Assembly: GCF_000511355.1 (NCBI RefSeq)
Contig: NC_023135.1
Location: 3,648,838 to 3,712,837, forward strand
Direction of reading: 5' to 3'
Length of the DNA stretch: 64,000 nucleotides
Source: Leisingera methylohalidivorans DSM 14336
Lineage (GTDB): Bacteria; Pseudomonadota; Alphaproteobacteria; Rhodobacterales; Rhodobacteraceae
The position numbers were made by a program, and so were the translations under genes. The notes under the pieces were generated by a model. The model searched no databases and was not told where the DNA came from. It worked only from the letters and a program-made list of their open reading frames with translations. Numbering within the stretch: position 1 is the stretch's first letter; every line of letters begins with the position of its first letter. Positions 25,375 to 32,666 of the stretch are shown one piece after another.

Positions 25375-26118
25375 TCACTCCAGCGTCTGGAAATGCTCTG
25401 CCAGCACCTGCATCAGCCTGGCATGCGGGATCGGCCCGTAACTGGCCCGCGCAACACCTGCCTGCCGCGCGGTTTCCAGCGTGATGCCGCGCATCATCGT
25501 GTTGACCGGCAAGCGGGCGCTTTCGCAGATCCGGGCAATCAGATCCGGATCGCTGAGGCCCGGGATAAAGAACCCGCTGGCCCCCGCCTCGGCATAGGCG
25601 GCGCCGCGCTCCAGCGCTTCCGGCACCAGCCCGGCGTGTTTTGACGCATCTTTCTCTTTCAGAAACAGATCAGTGCGCGCGTTGACAAAGATATCCGCAT
25701 CCGCCGCCCGCACCGCAGCAACCCGCCGGGCCTGCTCTTCGATGCCATAGACATCAGCCGTCCCGATGATCTGGTCCTCAAAGTTCAGCCCCACCGCGCC
25801 GGTCTCTGCCAGCCGCTTCACATTGGCACTCAGCTGCTCCGGCGCGCGGGCATAGCCGCCTTCGAAATCAATGGTGACCGGCAGGCCGGTCGCCGCGATG
25901 ATGCGTTCGGCATTGCCCAGAACAAACGCCAGCGGGATCTGCTCGCCATCGGCAAAGCCCTGCGCCGCGGCCACCGGATGGCTGCCGGTTGCCAGCGCCG
26001 CGGCCCCCGCCCCGGCAATCGCCTTGGCGCTGCCTGCGTCCCAGATGTTATACAGCACCAGCGGGTTGCCCGGCTGATGCAGCGCCGCAAATGCCGCCGC
26101 GCGTTCGGAATATGTCAT
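25375..26118 (-). CDS. Isocitrate lyase / PEP mutase family protein
   Basis: 247-residue TIM-barrel enzyme of the ICL/PEPM superfamily, whose members break or form C-C and C-P bonds in oxo-acids. Visible features: NIWDAGSAKAI (residues 24-34), the substrate loop ATGSHPVAAAQGF, the metal-site strand DFEGGYA (near 88-94) and NFEDQIIG. The KKCGH motif of isocitrate lyase and the D-rich PEP mutase gate are absent, so it is likely a carboxyvinyl-carboxyphosphonate mutase-like or oxaloacetate decarboxylase-like member. The gene overlaps ada by 4 nt (ATGA), an arrangement seen elsewhere without clear reason. Confidence 0.82.
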   Translation of the reverse strand: MTYSERAAAFAALHQPGNPLVLYNIWDAGSAKAIAGAGAAALATGSHPVAAAQGFADGEQIPLAFVLGNAERIIAATGLPVTIDFEGGYARAPEQLSANVKRLAETGAVGLNFEDQIIGTADVYGIEEQARRVAAVRAADADIFVNARTDLFLKEKDASKHAGLVPEALERGAAYAEAGASGFFIPGLSDPDLIARICESARLPVNTMMRGITLETARQAGVARASYGPIPHARLMQVLAEHFQTLE

Positions 26119-27179
26119 GCAGAAATCCTCTGTTTGTAACTTGTCTCAATCTCGATCAGCCGCTGCTTGCGCCACAGCCCGCCGCCATAACCGGTCAGCG
26201 ATCCATCCGCCGACAGCACCCGGTGGCAGGGCACCGCCAGCGCCAGCTGATTGCGGCCATTGGCCCGCGCCACCGCCCGCGCCGCCGAGACCCGGCCCAG
26301 CTCCCGCGCAATCTGCGAATAACTGCGGGTCTCGCCTGCCGGGATGGTCACCAGATAGCGCCAGACTTCGCGCTCAAACGCAGTGCCGTGCAGCGCCAGC
26401 GGTGTTTCGAACGCAGCCCCCTCACCGGCAAAGTACCGGCGCAGCTCCTCGGCGATCTGCTCCGTCGGCGCCGGGCGGCCGAAACCCAGGCCGCCGGGCT
26501 GCGCCTTTTGCAGCTTGGCCACCTCGCGCGGCAGCGCCTTGCGGTCGGCAAATTCCAGCAGATGCAGCTGGTGGCGGCAGCTGATCGCAATCATTGCGCC
26601 CAGCGGCGTGTCGATCCAGTCGGCCAAGAGCAGCGCATCCTTGCGGAACGCCCCCGGCGCAATCCCCACCAGCTTGGCAAAGGCCGCGCGAAAGGCGCTG
26701 GCGCTTTCAAACCCGGCATCGATCTGCGCCGCAATCACCGGCTCACCGGCCTTCAGCGCGGTGAAGCCCTCGCGCAGGCGGCGCTGGCGGGCCATTTCCA
26801 GAAAGGTCATGCCGAAATGACGCTTGAAGGCCCGCCGCACAGTGGACGCATCCAGCCCCATCCGCACCAGATCGCCCTCGCCCCAGCGGTACGCCGGACG
26901 TTGCTCCAGCTTGGCCAGCAGGCCCTGCACCACCGGATCATCCGCCGCCGCCGCCGCCAACGGCTTGCAGCGCTTGCAGGCGCGGAACCCCGCCTCGATG
27001 CAGGCGCCGGGTGTGGCATGGAACCGGCAGTTCTCGAACTTGGGCTTGCGCGCCGGGCAGCTCAGCCGGCAGAAGATACCGGTGGAGGTCACACCGACAT
27101 AGGCGCGCCCCTCGTAAGCCGCGTCGCAGGTGATCAGCGCTTGGTACAGCGTCTGGGAATCAGGCAGGTCAAACATCAT
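26115..27179 (-). CDS. ada: Bifunctional Ada: transcriptional activator and O6-methylguanine-DNA methyltransferase
   Basis: 354-residue adaptive-response protein. The N-terminal zinc domain holds Cys37, Cys41, Cys68 and Cys71, of which Cys37 is the expected acceptor of methyl groups from phosphotriesters. An AraC-type helix-turn-helix domain follows (residues about 95-180, DASTVRRAFKRHFGMTFLE). The C-terminal methyltransferase has the acceptor Cys318 in AVPCHRV and the GYGGGLWRK tail. Spacing agrees with E. coli Ada (Cys38, Cys321). Two adjacent ATGs (27179/27176) are possible. It is expected to activate its own promoter on methylation. The PEP-mutase-like gene is translationally coupled downstream. 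Confidence 0.92.
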   Translation of the reverse strand: MMFDLPDSQTLYQALITCDAAYEGRAYVGVTSTGIFCRLSCPARKPKFENCRFHATPGACIEAGFRACKRCKPLAAAAADDPVVQGLLAKLEQRPAYRWGEGDLVRMGLDASTVRRAFKRHFGMTFLEMARQRRLREGFTALKAGEPVIAAQIDAGFESASAFRAAFAKLVGIAPGAFRKDALLLADWIDTPLGAMIAISCRHQLHLLEFADRKALPREVAKLQKAQPGGLGFGRPAPTEQIAEELRRYFAGEGAAFETPLALHGTAFEREVWRYLVTIPAGETRSYSQIARELGRVSAARAVARANGRNQLALAVPCHRVLSADGSLTGYGGGLWRKQRLIEIETSYKQRISA

Positions 27180-27276
27180 GAGGCGAGCATAGACCAGCCT
27201 GCCCGGTCAGTACGCCGGAGATCGGGCGTTTATTGTCACGAAGACGCGGGGTCAGCGGAGGCGCCGGTGCCCCGCC

Positions 27277-27975
27277 TCAGTTGACATACTCAACGCCGCT
27301 GCAGGACGTCGATCCCTGATTGCCCGAATTGCGTTGCGCGATCCCGGCCAGCAGATCCGCCTCGTTTTCGAAATGCAGGTTAAACGCCACCAGAGGCGCA
27401 CCATTGGCATCAACCGGCATGGCGGCAGACAGGTTGCGGACCACAGTCTCCATCGCATGCTTCACCACCTCGTCCCGGTACAGGATCATGTCCCGGCTGC
27501 AGGTATCAGCTGCGCCGCGGCGCTCTTCTGCTGCAGCCCCCAGAACTTTGTCTTCGTCGAAATTCACGATCCGGCTGGCGACCTCATTCTTCTCGCTGCC
27601 TTTAACAACGTATTCATGCAGCACCTTCAGCGCCGGGATGGTCCCGCTGACGGTATGGCCGCCCTCTTTCAGTTCTTCCCCGATGCCGCTGACGGTTTTC
27701 CAGTCGAACCCGGTGAAATCCACCCCGATGACCACTTTCTGCTGCCACTGAGAGACATAGACCGCGTTGTTTTCCCTGCCCAGAAGCCTGCGTTCCTTGA
27801 CCAGAACCAAGGCATTTGCGGAATAGGCCTCGGTTGTTTCCAGCGCGTTGATCAGCCGCGGCTCGGAAATGACCGGCGTCGTCCCGACCACGACCGGCTG
27901 TTTGCTCTGCAGGTAAAAATACACCCCCGCGGCGCCGGCAAAGGCGCACACGATCATCAGCAGAATTCTGTCCAT
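27277..27975 (-). CDS. Membrane-anchored protein, DUF4230-like
   Basis: 232-residue protein with an N-terminal membrane anchor (ILLMIVCAFAGAAGVYFYL, residues 4-22) and a soluble extracytoplasmic domain. The pattern of an N-terminal anchor, alternating strands (YVSQWQQKVVIGVDFTGFDW) and a helical C-terminal half resembles DUF4230 proteins, but the match is only suggestive. Two C-terminal cysteines and one at residue 158 might form a disulfide outside the cytoplasm. An inverted repeat (GTTGAC-N12-GTCAAC, 28059-28082) lies in the upstream region. It is transcribed alone. Confidence 0.55.
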   Translation of the reverse strand: MDRILLMIVCAFAGAAGVYFYLQSKQPVVVGTTPVISEPRLINALETTEAYSANALVLVKERRLLGRENNAVYVSQWQQKVVIGVDFTGFDWKTVSGIGEELKEGGHTVSGTIPALKVLHEYVVKGSEKNEVASRIVNFDEDKVLGAAAEERRGAADTCSRDMILYRDEVVKHAMETVVRNLSAAMPVDANGAPLVAFNLHFENEADLLAGIAQRNSGNQGSTSCSGVEYVN

Positions 27976-28495
27976 GAATTTCTCCGTCCCCTCAGGCGGG
28001 AACGGCCGGCAGCCTGTTCCCGCGAAATACCTTGTTTTTTAATCTGGCAGTACGTTGGGTTGACGCAGGGTGCGCAGTCAACAGATTTGCCGCATGCGCA
28101 GGAAACATAGGCCGGCAGGTGTTGCGCAGCCGGCGTACGCCCCCTTCACGCGTTTCTCATTCCCCTGTGCCAGACTGCCTGCTGATCGCGATCACCCGCC
28201 ATGGCCCCGCATATGGGCCATGATACAAGGCGCAGGCATCTGTGTGGCTGCCTGCGCAACACCCGGAGACCGGCCCCGATAATAAGGGGGTCGTTCAGGA
28301 ACTCCTGTCCGAGCGGGCCCTGCGGGGTCTGTCCAACTCCCCCCGGCGGCGCCGCCATCCTTCACGGGATCAAGGCTGCACCAGAAAGACCGGCAACGGA
28401 ATGGAACCGCCCAGGCGATACGCCCGGGCGGCTGTATCTGCTGCATGAAAAAGGCCGCCCCAAGGCGGCCTTTTGAAAACCGTTTGCTGCGGGCC
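27976..28495. other. 520-bp gap with hairpins, no gene recognised
   Basis: Between the DUF4230-like start and the ctpA stop. It holds an inverted repeat GTTGAC-N12-GTCAAC (28059-28082), a strong 11-bp GC hairpin with an ATA loop (28407-28431) and the ctpA terminator (28449-28474). No tRNA, SRP, RNase P or 6S pattern was recognised and the short reading frames have no coding look. An unannotated small RNA ending in the GC hairpin is possible. Confidence 0.5.
28449..28474 (-). terminator. Rho-independent terminator of the gpmI-envC-ctpA operon
   Basis: On the minus strand, an 11-bp stem (AAAAGGCCGCC / GGCGGCCTTTT) with a 4-nt loop is followed by a T5 run, 22 bp beyond the ctpA stop codon. This is the best classical intrinsic terminator in the window. 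Confidence 0.88.
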
Positions 28496-29830
28496 TCAGT
28501 TCGGCCCCAGCGCCACCAGGCCTTTCAGAATGTCGATGGCATAGGCCAGCTGGTAATCCTCTTCGCGCAGCTCGGCGGCCTTTTCGGCCTTCTCGCGGTC
28601 GGCTTCGATCTGGCGGATCTCATCCTCGCTCAGGCTGTCATTGTTCAGGCGGCCGCGCAGATCGGCTTCGGAGCGCGAGCGGCGGGCCGGGCTGTCCTCG
28701 TCCTCTTCCGCAGCAGCTTTGCGGCGCGGCTGCTGAACCACGATGTCCGGGCTGACACCCAGCGCCTGGATCGAGCGGCCCGACGGCGTGTAATAGCGCG
28801 CGGTGGTCAGACGCATCGCGCCGTCGCCCTTCAGCGGCATCACCGTCTGCACCGATCCCTTGCCGAACGACTTGGTGCCGATGACGATAGCGCGGCGGTG
28901 GTCCTGCAGCGCACCGGCCACAATCTCCGAGGCCGAGGCCGAACCGCCATTGATCAGCACCACAATCGGCTTGCCCTCCGCCAGATCGCCCGGGGTTGCG
29001 TTGAACCGCTCGCCATCTTCGGGGTCGCGGCCGCGGGTCGAGACGATCTCGCCCGATTCCAGGAAGCTGTCCGCCACCTTGATCGCCTGGGTCAGCAGCC
29101 CGCCGGGGTTGTTGCGCAGGTCCAGAACGATGCCGTTCACATTGTCCTTGCCGCCGGCCTCCTCGATCTGTTTTTTCAGGCCCGACACCAGGTTGGTGGT
29201 GGTCTGGTCGTTGAAGGTGGTGATCCGCATCACCACGGTGTCGCCCTCGATGCGGCTGCGCACCGCGGTCAGCTTGATGGTGTCGCGGATGATCGAGACA
29301 TCAAACGGCTCCGCCTCGCCTTCGCGCACCACGGTGATCACGATCTCGGACCCCACCGGCCCGCGCATCAGGGTCACCGCATCGTCCAGCGACAGGCCCA
29401 GCACGCTTTCGCCGTCCACATGAGTGATGAAATCGCCGGCTTCCATCCCGGCCTCATCCGCCGGGGTGCCGTCGATCGGGGAGACAACTTTGACAAAGCC
29501 CTCTTCCTGGGTGACTTCGATCCCCAGCCCGCCGAACTCGCCGCGGGTCTGCACCCGCATGCTGGCCGCGTCCTCCGGCGACAGGTAGCTGGAATGCGGA
29601 TCCAGCGAGGTCAGCATGCCGGCGATTGCCGCCTCGATCAGCTCTTTCTCGTCAACTTCCTCGACATATTGCGCGCGGATGCGCTCGAAGATGTCGCCGA
29701 ACAGGTCCAGCTGCTCATAGACATTGGCCTCGCCCGCGCCCTCCTGCGCCAGCAGAGGACCCGCGACATAGGTTGTTGCAACAATCCCTGCCAGCGTGCC
29801 GCCAATGGCCGCCATCGCAAATTTTTTCAT
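28496..29830 (-). CDS. ctpA: S41 family carboxyl-terminal processing peptidase
   Basis: 444-residue periplasmic or membrane-anchored serine protease of the CtpA/tail-specific family. Residues 5-29 are a signal anchor. A PDZ domain (about 95-185) recognises substrate C-termini. The Ser/Lys dyad is Ser299 in GGSASASE and Lys324 in SFGKGSVQ, 25 residues apart as in characterised CtpA. Such proteases regulate peptidoglycan hydrolases by proteolysis, which suits its position right after the EnvC-like gene (7 nt apart). The C-terminal 70 residues are charged and helical. ATG 29830 is chosen for the hydrophobic anchor start. A strong terminator follows. Confidence 0.92.
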   Translation of the reverse strand: MKKFAMAAIGGTLAGIVATTYVAGPLLAQEGAGEANVYEQLDLFGDIFERIRAQYVEEVDEKELIEAAIAGMLTSLDPHSSYLSPEDAASMRVQTRGEFGGLGIEVTQEEGFVKVVSPIDGTPADEAGMEAGDFITHVDGESVLGLSLDDAVTLMRGPVGSEIVITVVREGEAEPFDVSIIRDTIKLTAVRSRIEGDTVVMRITTFNDQTTTNLVSGLKKQIEEAGGKDNVNGIVLDLRNNPGGLLTQAIKVADSFLESGEIVSTRGRDPEDGERFNATPGDLAEGKPIVVLINGGSASASEIVAGALQDHRRAIVIGTKSFGKGSVQTVMPLKGDGAMRLTTARYYTPSGRSIQALGVSPDIVVQQPRRKAAAEEDEDSPARRSRSEADLRGRLNNDSLSEDEIRQIEADREKAEKAAELREEDYQLAYAIDILKGLVALGPN

Positions 29831-29837
29831 CAAGCCT

Positions 29838-30971
29838 TCATCCACCTTTTCCAGTGCGGAACCATGTTTCCGGGTCCACCGGGCTGTTGTCCATTCTTAC
29901 TTCTATATAGAGCGTTTCTGTCCGGTCAGTTCCACCCCCTTCACCGCTAAGTGACAGAATTGCATCCGGCTTGGGATTTTCTCCGCTCATCAATCCAACC
30001 GGCGTGCCCGCGGGGATCACCTGCCCCGCCTCGCCGAACACCTCGGCCAGGCCGGAGAGCACAAACAGGGTGTCCGGCTGCGGCTCCAGAATCACCACAT
30101 TGCCCAGATCCAGAAGCGGCCCGCGGTAGCGGATGGTGGCGGCGGCCGGCGCCGTGACCAGGGCGCGGGGGCGGGCCGCAATCAGCAGGCCGGGGCGGGC
30201 AATGCCCGCCGCATCGCGCTCGCCGTAGCCGCGCAGCAGCAGCCCTTCGACCGGCAGCGGCAGGGTGCCGCGCAGCTCGGTGATGTCGGCGCTGGTCCCG
30301 GCGATGTCACCGCCGGCAATCTCGGCCAAACCATCGGCAAAGCCCGACAGCGTCTCGGTCGAGGAAATCAGGATCGCGGTGCGCACCGGATCGGCGGTGA
30401 ACCGCTTGGGCAAGGTGGTGCGGTCGGCAATCGCGGTGGACAGCTGCACCCGCGCGGACTGCACGCCCGCCAGCCCTTCCTCCAGCGTCCTGGCCGCGTT
30501 CTGCTGCAGCAGCCGCAAGGACTGCACCTCGTCCAGATCCGCCTTCAGCGACTGCGCCCTGGCGTGCAGGGCGGGGGTCACCTCGGCCAGCATCATCGCC
30601 GAACGTGCCGCCCCCAGAGGTCCCGAAGGATGCACCATCAAAACCGGCGGCGGCGAGGTTTCAATGGTCTGGATTATGCCCAGAAGCCCCGAGACCTCCT
30701 CTTGCCGCGCCGCCAGCTGGGCGCTCAGCTGCGCCTCGCGCCGCGCCACCCGGCGCAAACCGTCGCGCATCGCCGCCAGCCCGGCCTCAAAGGCCTGCAC
30801 GGTTGCGGTCAGCGCCTTCACCCGGTCGCGCGAGCTGCCGGCCTCCTGCAACTGCACCGAAGCCCCCTCCAGCTGCGCCGCCGCCGTGCGCGCGGCCCCG
30901 GCAGGGTCCGCCGCCGATTGCAGCGGCGCGGCCAGCAGGGCCAGCAGAAAAAGGCCCGCCCGCAGCGTCAT
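29838..30971 (-). CDS. EnvC-type amidase activator (degenerate M23 domain)
   Basis: 377-residue secreted protein: signal peptide at residues 1-22 (LFLLALLAAPLQSAADP), a long coiled coil at about 25-200 and a C-terminal LytM/M23 fold. The metal-binding His/Asp residues of active M23 peptidases (HxxxD, HxH) are not present; the corresponding strands read GNVVILEP and LFVLSGL. This is what is expected of EnvC-like proteins, which do not cut cell wall themselves but activate amidases at the division site. ATG 30971 overlaps the gpmI stop by 4 nt; the open frame further upstream lies inside gpmI. It is part of gpmI-envC-ctpA, an order common in Alphaproteobacteria. Confidence 0.82.
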   Translation of the reverse strand: MTLRAGLFLLALLAAPLQSAADPAGAARTAAAQLEGASVQLQEAGSSRDRVKALTATVQAFEAGLAAMRDGLRRVARREAQLSAQLAARQEEVSGLLGIIQTIETSPPPVLMVHPSGPLGAARSAMMLAEVTPALHARAQSLKADLDEVQSLRLLQQNAARTLEEGLAGVQSARVQLSTAIADRTTLPKRFTADPVRTAILISSTETLSGFADGLAEIAGGDIAGTSADITELRGTLPLPVEGLLLRGYGERDAAGIARPGLLIAARPRALVTAPAAATIRYRGPLLDLGNVVILEPQPDTLFVLSGLAEVFGEAGQVIPAGTPVGLMSGENPKPDAILSLSGEGGGTDRTETLYIEVRMDNSPVDPETWFRTGKGG

Positions 30972-32485
30972 GACAGCAGGCTCTCCCCGGTCATCTCGGC
31001 CGGTTTCTCCAGCCCCATCAGCTCCAGTATCGTCGGCGCCAGATCCGCCAGCCGCCCGTCGCGCAAGCGTGCCCCCTCCGGTCCGCCGACCAGCGCCACC
31101 GGCACCAGATTCAGCGTATGGGCGGTATGGGCGCCGCCGGTTTCCGGATCCACCATCACCTCGCAATTGCCATGGTCGGCGGTGACAATCATCGCGCCGC
31201 CCGCCTTTTCCAGCGCTTCCACCACCTGCGCCAGGCCGCGGTCCACCGCTTCGCAGGCCAGTATCGCCGCCTTCAGATCGCCGGTATGGCCGACCATATC
31301 CGGGTTGGCGTAATTGGTCACAATCAGGTCATAGCCCGCCGCGATTGCCTCAATGAACTTCTCCGTCACTTCCGGCGCGCTCATCTCCGGCTGCAAATCA
31401 TAGGTCGCCACATTCGGCGACTTCGGCATGAATCTGTCTTCGCCCTCTTCCGGCTCTTCCTTGCCGCCGTTGAGGAAGAACGTCACATGCGGATATTTCT
31501 CGGTCTCCGCCAGCCGGAACTGGCGCTTGCCCTGTTTGGCCACCCAGGCCCCCAGCGTGTTGACGATTGCCGCCTTGGGATAGCAGGTGGTCATGTAATC
31601 GCTATGGCTGTCGGAATACTCCACCATGCCCAGCAATGCGGCCAGGTCCGGGCGGGGGCCGGTGTCGAATTCATCAAAGCCCGGCTCGCCAATCGCCCGC
31701 AGAATCTCCCGCGCGCGGTCGGCACGGAAGTTGAGGCAGAAAAACCCGTCGCCGTCTTTCACTCCGCCATAGCCTTGCAGCACGGTGGCGGCGATGAATT
31801 CATCGGTTTCCGACTGGTTATAGGCATGATCCACCGCACCGTGGGCATTCAGCCCCGGCCGCCCCTTGGCGTGGATCATCGCGTCATAGGCCTCGCTCAC
31901 CCGGCCCCAGCGGTTGTCGCGGTCCATCGCGAAATAGCGCCCGGTGACGGTCGCAATCCGCGCGCCCTCCGGCAGTTTCTCCTCCAAGCGGCGGAAGTGG
32001 CGGAAGGCCGATTTCGGCGCCACGTCGCGGCCGTCGGTGATTGCATGCAGCCAGACCGGCACCCCCGCCTCCGTCACCGCCTTCACCGCCGCCAGAATGT
32101 GGTTGATATGCCCATGCACGCCCCCGTCCGAAACCAGCCCCATCAGATGCGCCGCACCGCCGCTGTCCTTCAGCCGCGCGATAAAGGCTTGCAGCGCCTC
32201 GTTTTCAAAGAAGGAGCCGTCTTCAATGGCCAGGTCGATCTGGCCCAGATCCATCGCCACCACCCGGCCTGCGCCGATATTGGTGTGTCCGACCTCGGAA
32301 TTGCCCATCTGCCCGGTCGGCAGCCCCACATCCGGCCCGTGGGTGATCAGCCTGGCCGCCGGCCCCTTGGCCAGGATCGCATCAAAGGCCGGGGTCTGCG
32401 CCAGATAGGGCGCGTTTGCCTTGCCCGGCTCGCCACTGCCCCAGCCGTCAAGAATGCACAGGACAACGGGTTTGGGTGCGGTCAT
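30968..32485 (-). CDS. gpmI: 2,3-bisphosphoglycerate-independent phosphoglycerate mutase
   Basis: 505-residue glycolytic enzyme interconverting 3- and 2-phosphoglycerate with two Mn2+ ions. The alkaline-phosphatase-like core shows Asp13 in LDGWG and the phosphoserine nucleophile Ser63 in MGNSEVGHTNIG. Metal ligands at the other end lie in TNYANPDMVGHTGD and TADHGNCE. Length and motifs are standard. ATG 32485 is chosen as the family N-terminus (TAPKPVVLCILDGWG). It is the first gene of an operon with envC and ctpA and has a 181-bp gap to the dnaE2 stop. Confidence 0.95.
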   Translation of the reverse strand: MTAPKPVVLCILDGWGSGEPGKANAPYLAQTPAFDAILAKGPAARLITHGPDVGLPTGQMGNSEVGHTNIGAGRVVAMDLGQIDLAIEDGSFFENEALQAFIARLKDSGGAAHLMGLVSDGGVHGHINHILAAVKAVTEAGVPVWLHAITDGRDVAPKSAFRHFRRLEEKLPEGARIATVTGRYFAMDRDNRWGRVSEAYDAMIHAKGRPGLNAHGAVDHAYNQSETDEFIAATVLQGYGGVKDGDGFFCLNFRADRAREILRAIGEPGFDEFDTGPRPDLAALLGMVEYSDSHSDYMTTCYPKAAIVNTLGAWVAKQGKRQFRLAETEKYPHVTFFLNGGKEEPEEGEDRFMPKSPNVATYDLQPEMSAPEVTEKFIEAIAAGYDLIVTNYANPDMVGHTGDLKAAILACEAVDRGLAQVVEALEKAGGAMIVTADHGNCEVMVDPETGGAHTAHTLNLVPVALVGGPEGARLRDGRLADLAPTILELMGLEKPAEMTGESLLS

Positions 32486-32666
32486 GGGGTAGCTCCGGGG
32501 CAAGGCAGTGTTCGCAAGCCTTCTAACGCCTCGCCGCGCCGGGGTGAACCGGCTTTCCTGCCACAGTTGGCGTTATCAGGCGCGCGGGCATGGCAAAACC
32601 GTCTGCGGCTCGGGTGTCCGGAGGCCCTGCCTGACGGCATCCGCCGCTTCATCCTTCCCCAGATAC

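Noticed and set aside
27976..28495. A known stable RNA (SRP RNA, RNase P, 6S) in the gap before ctpA.
   Set aside because: None of the conserved core sequences of these RNAs is present; only hairpins are seen.
28445..29950. Long open frames opposite real genes, for example plus-strand 28445-29950, minus-strand 9544-11670 and 47730-49634, plus-strand 20867-23305.
   Set aside because: They are antisense to ctpA, fghA/sthA, polA and the accD region, have no recognisable motifs, and are rich in Arg, Gln and His as expected of noise frames in GC-rich DNA.
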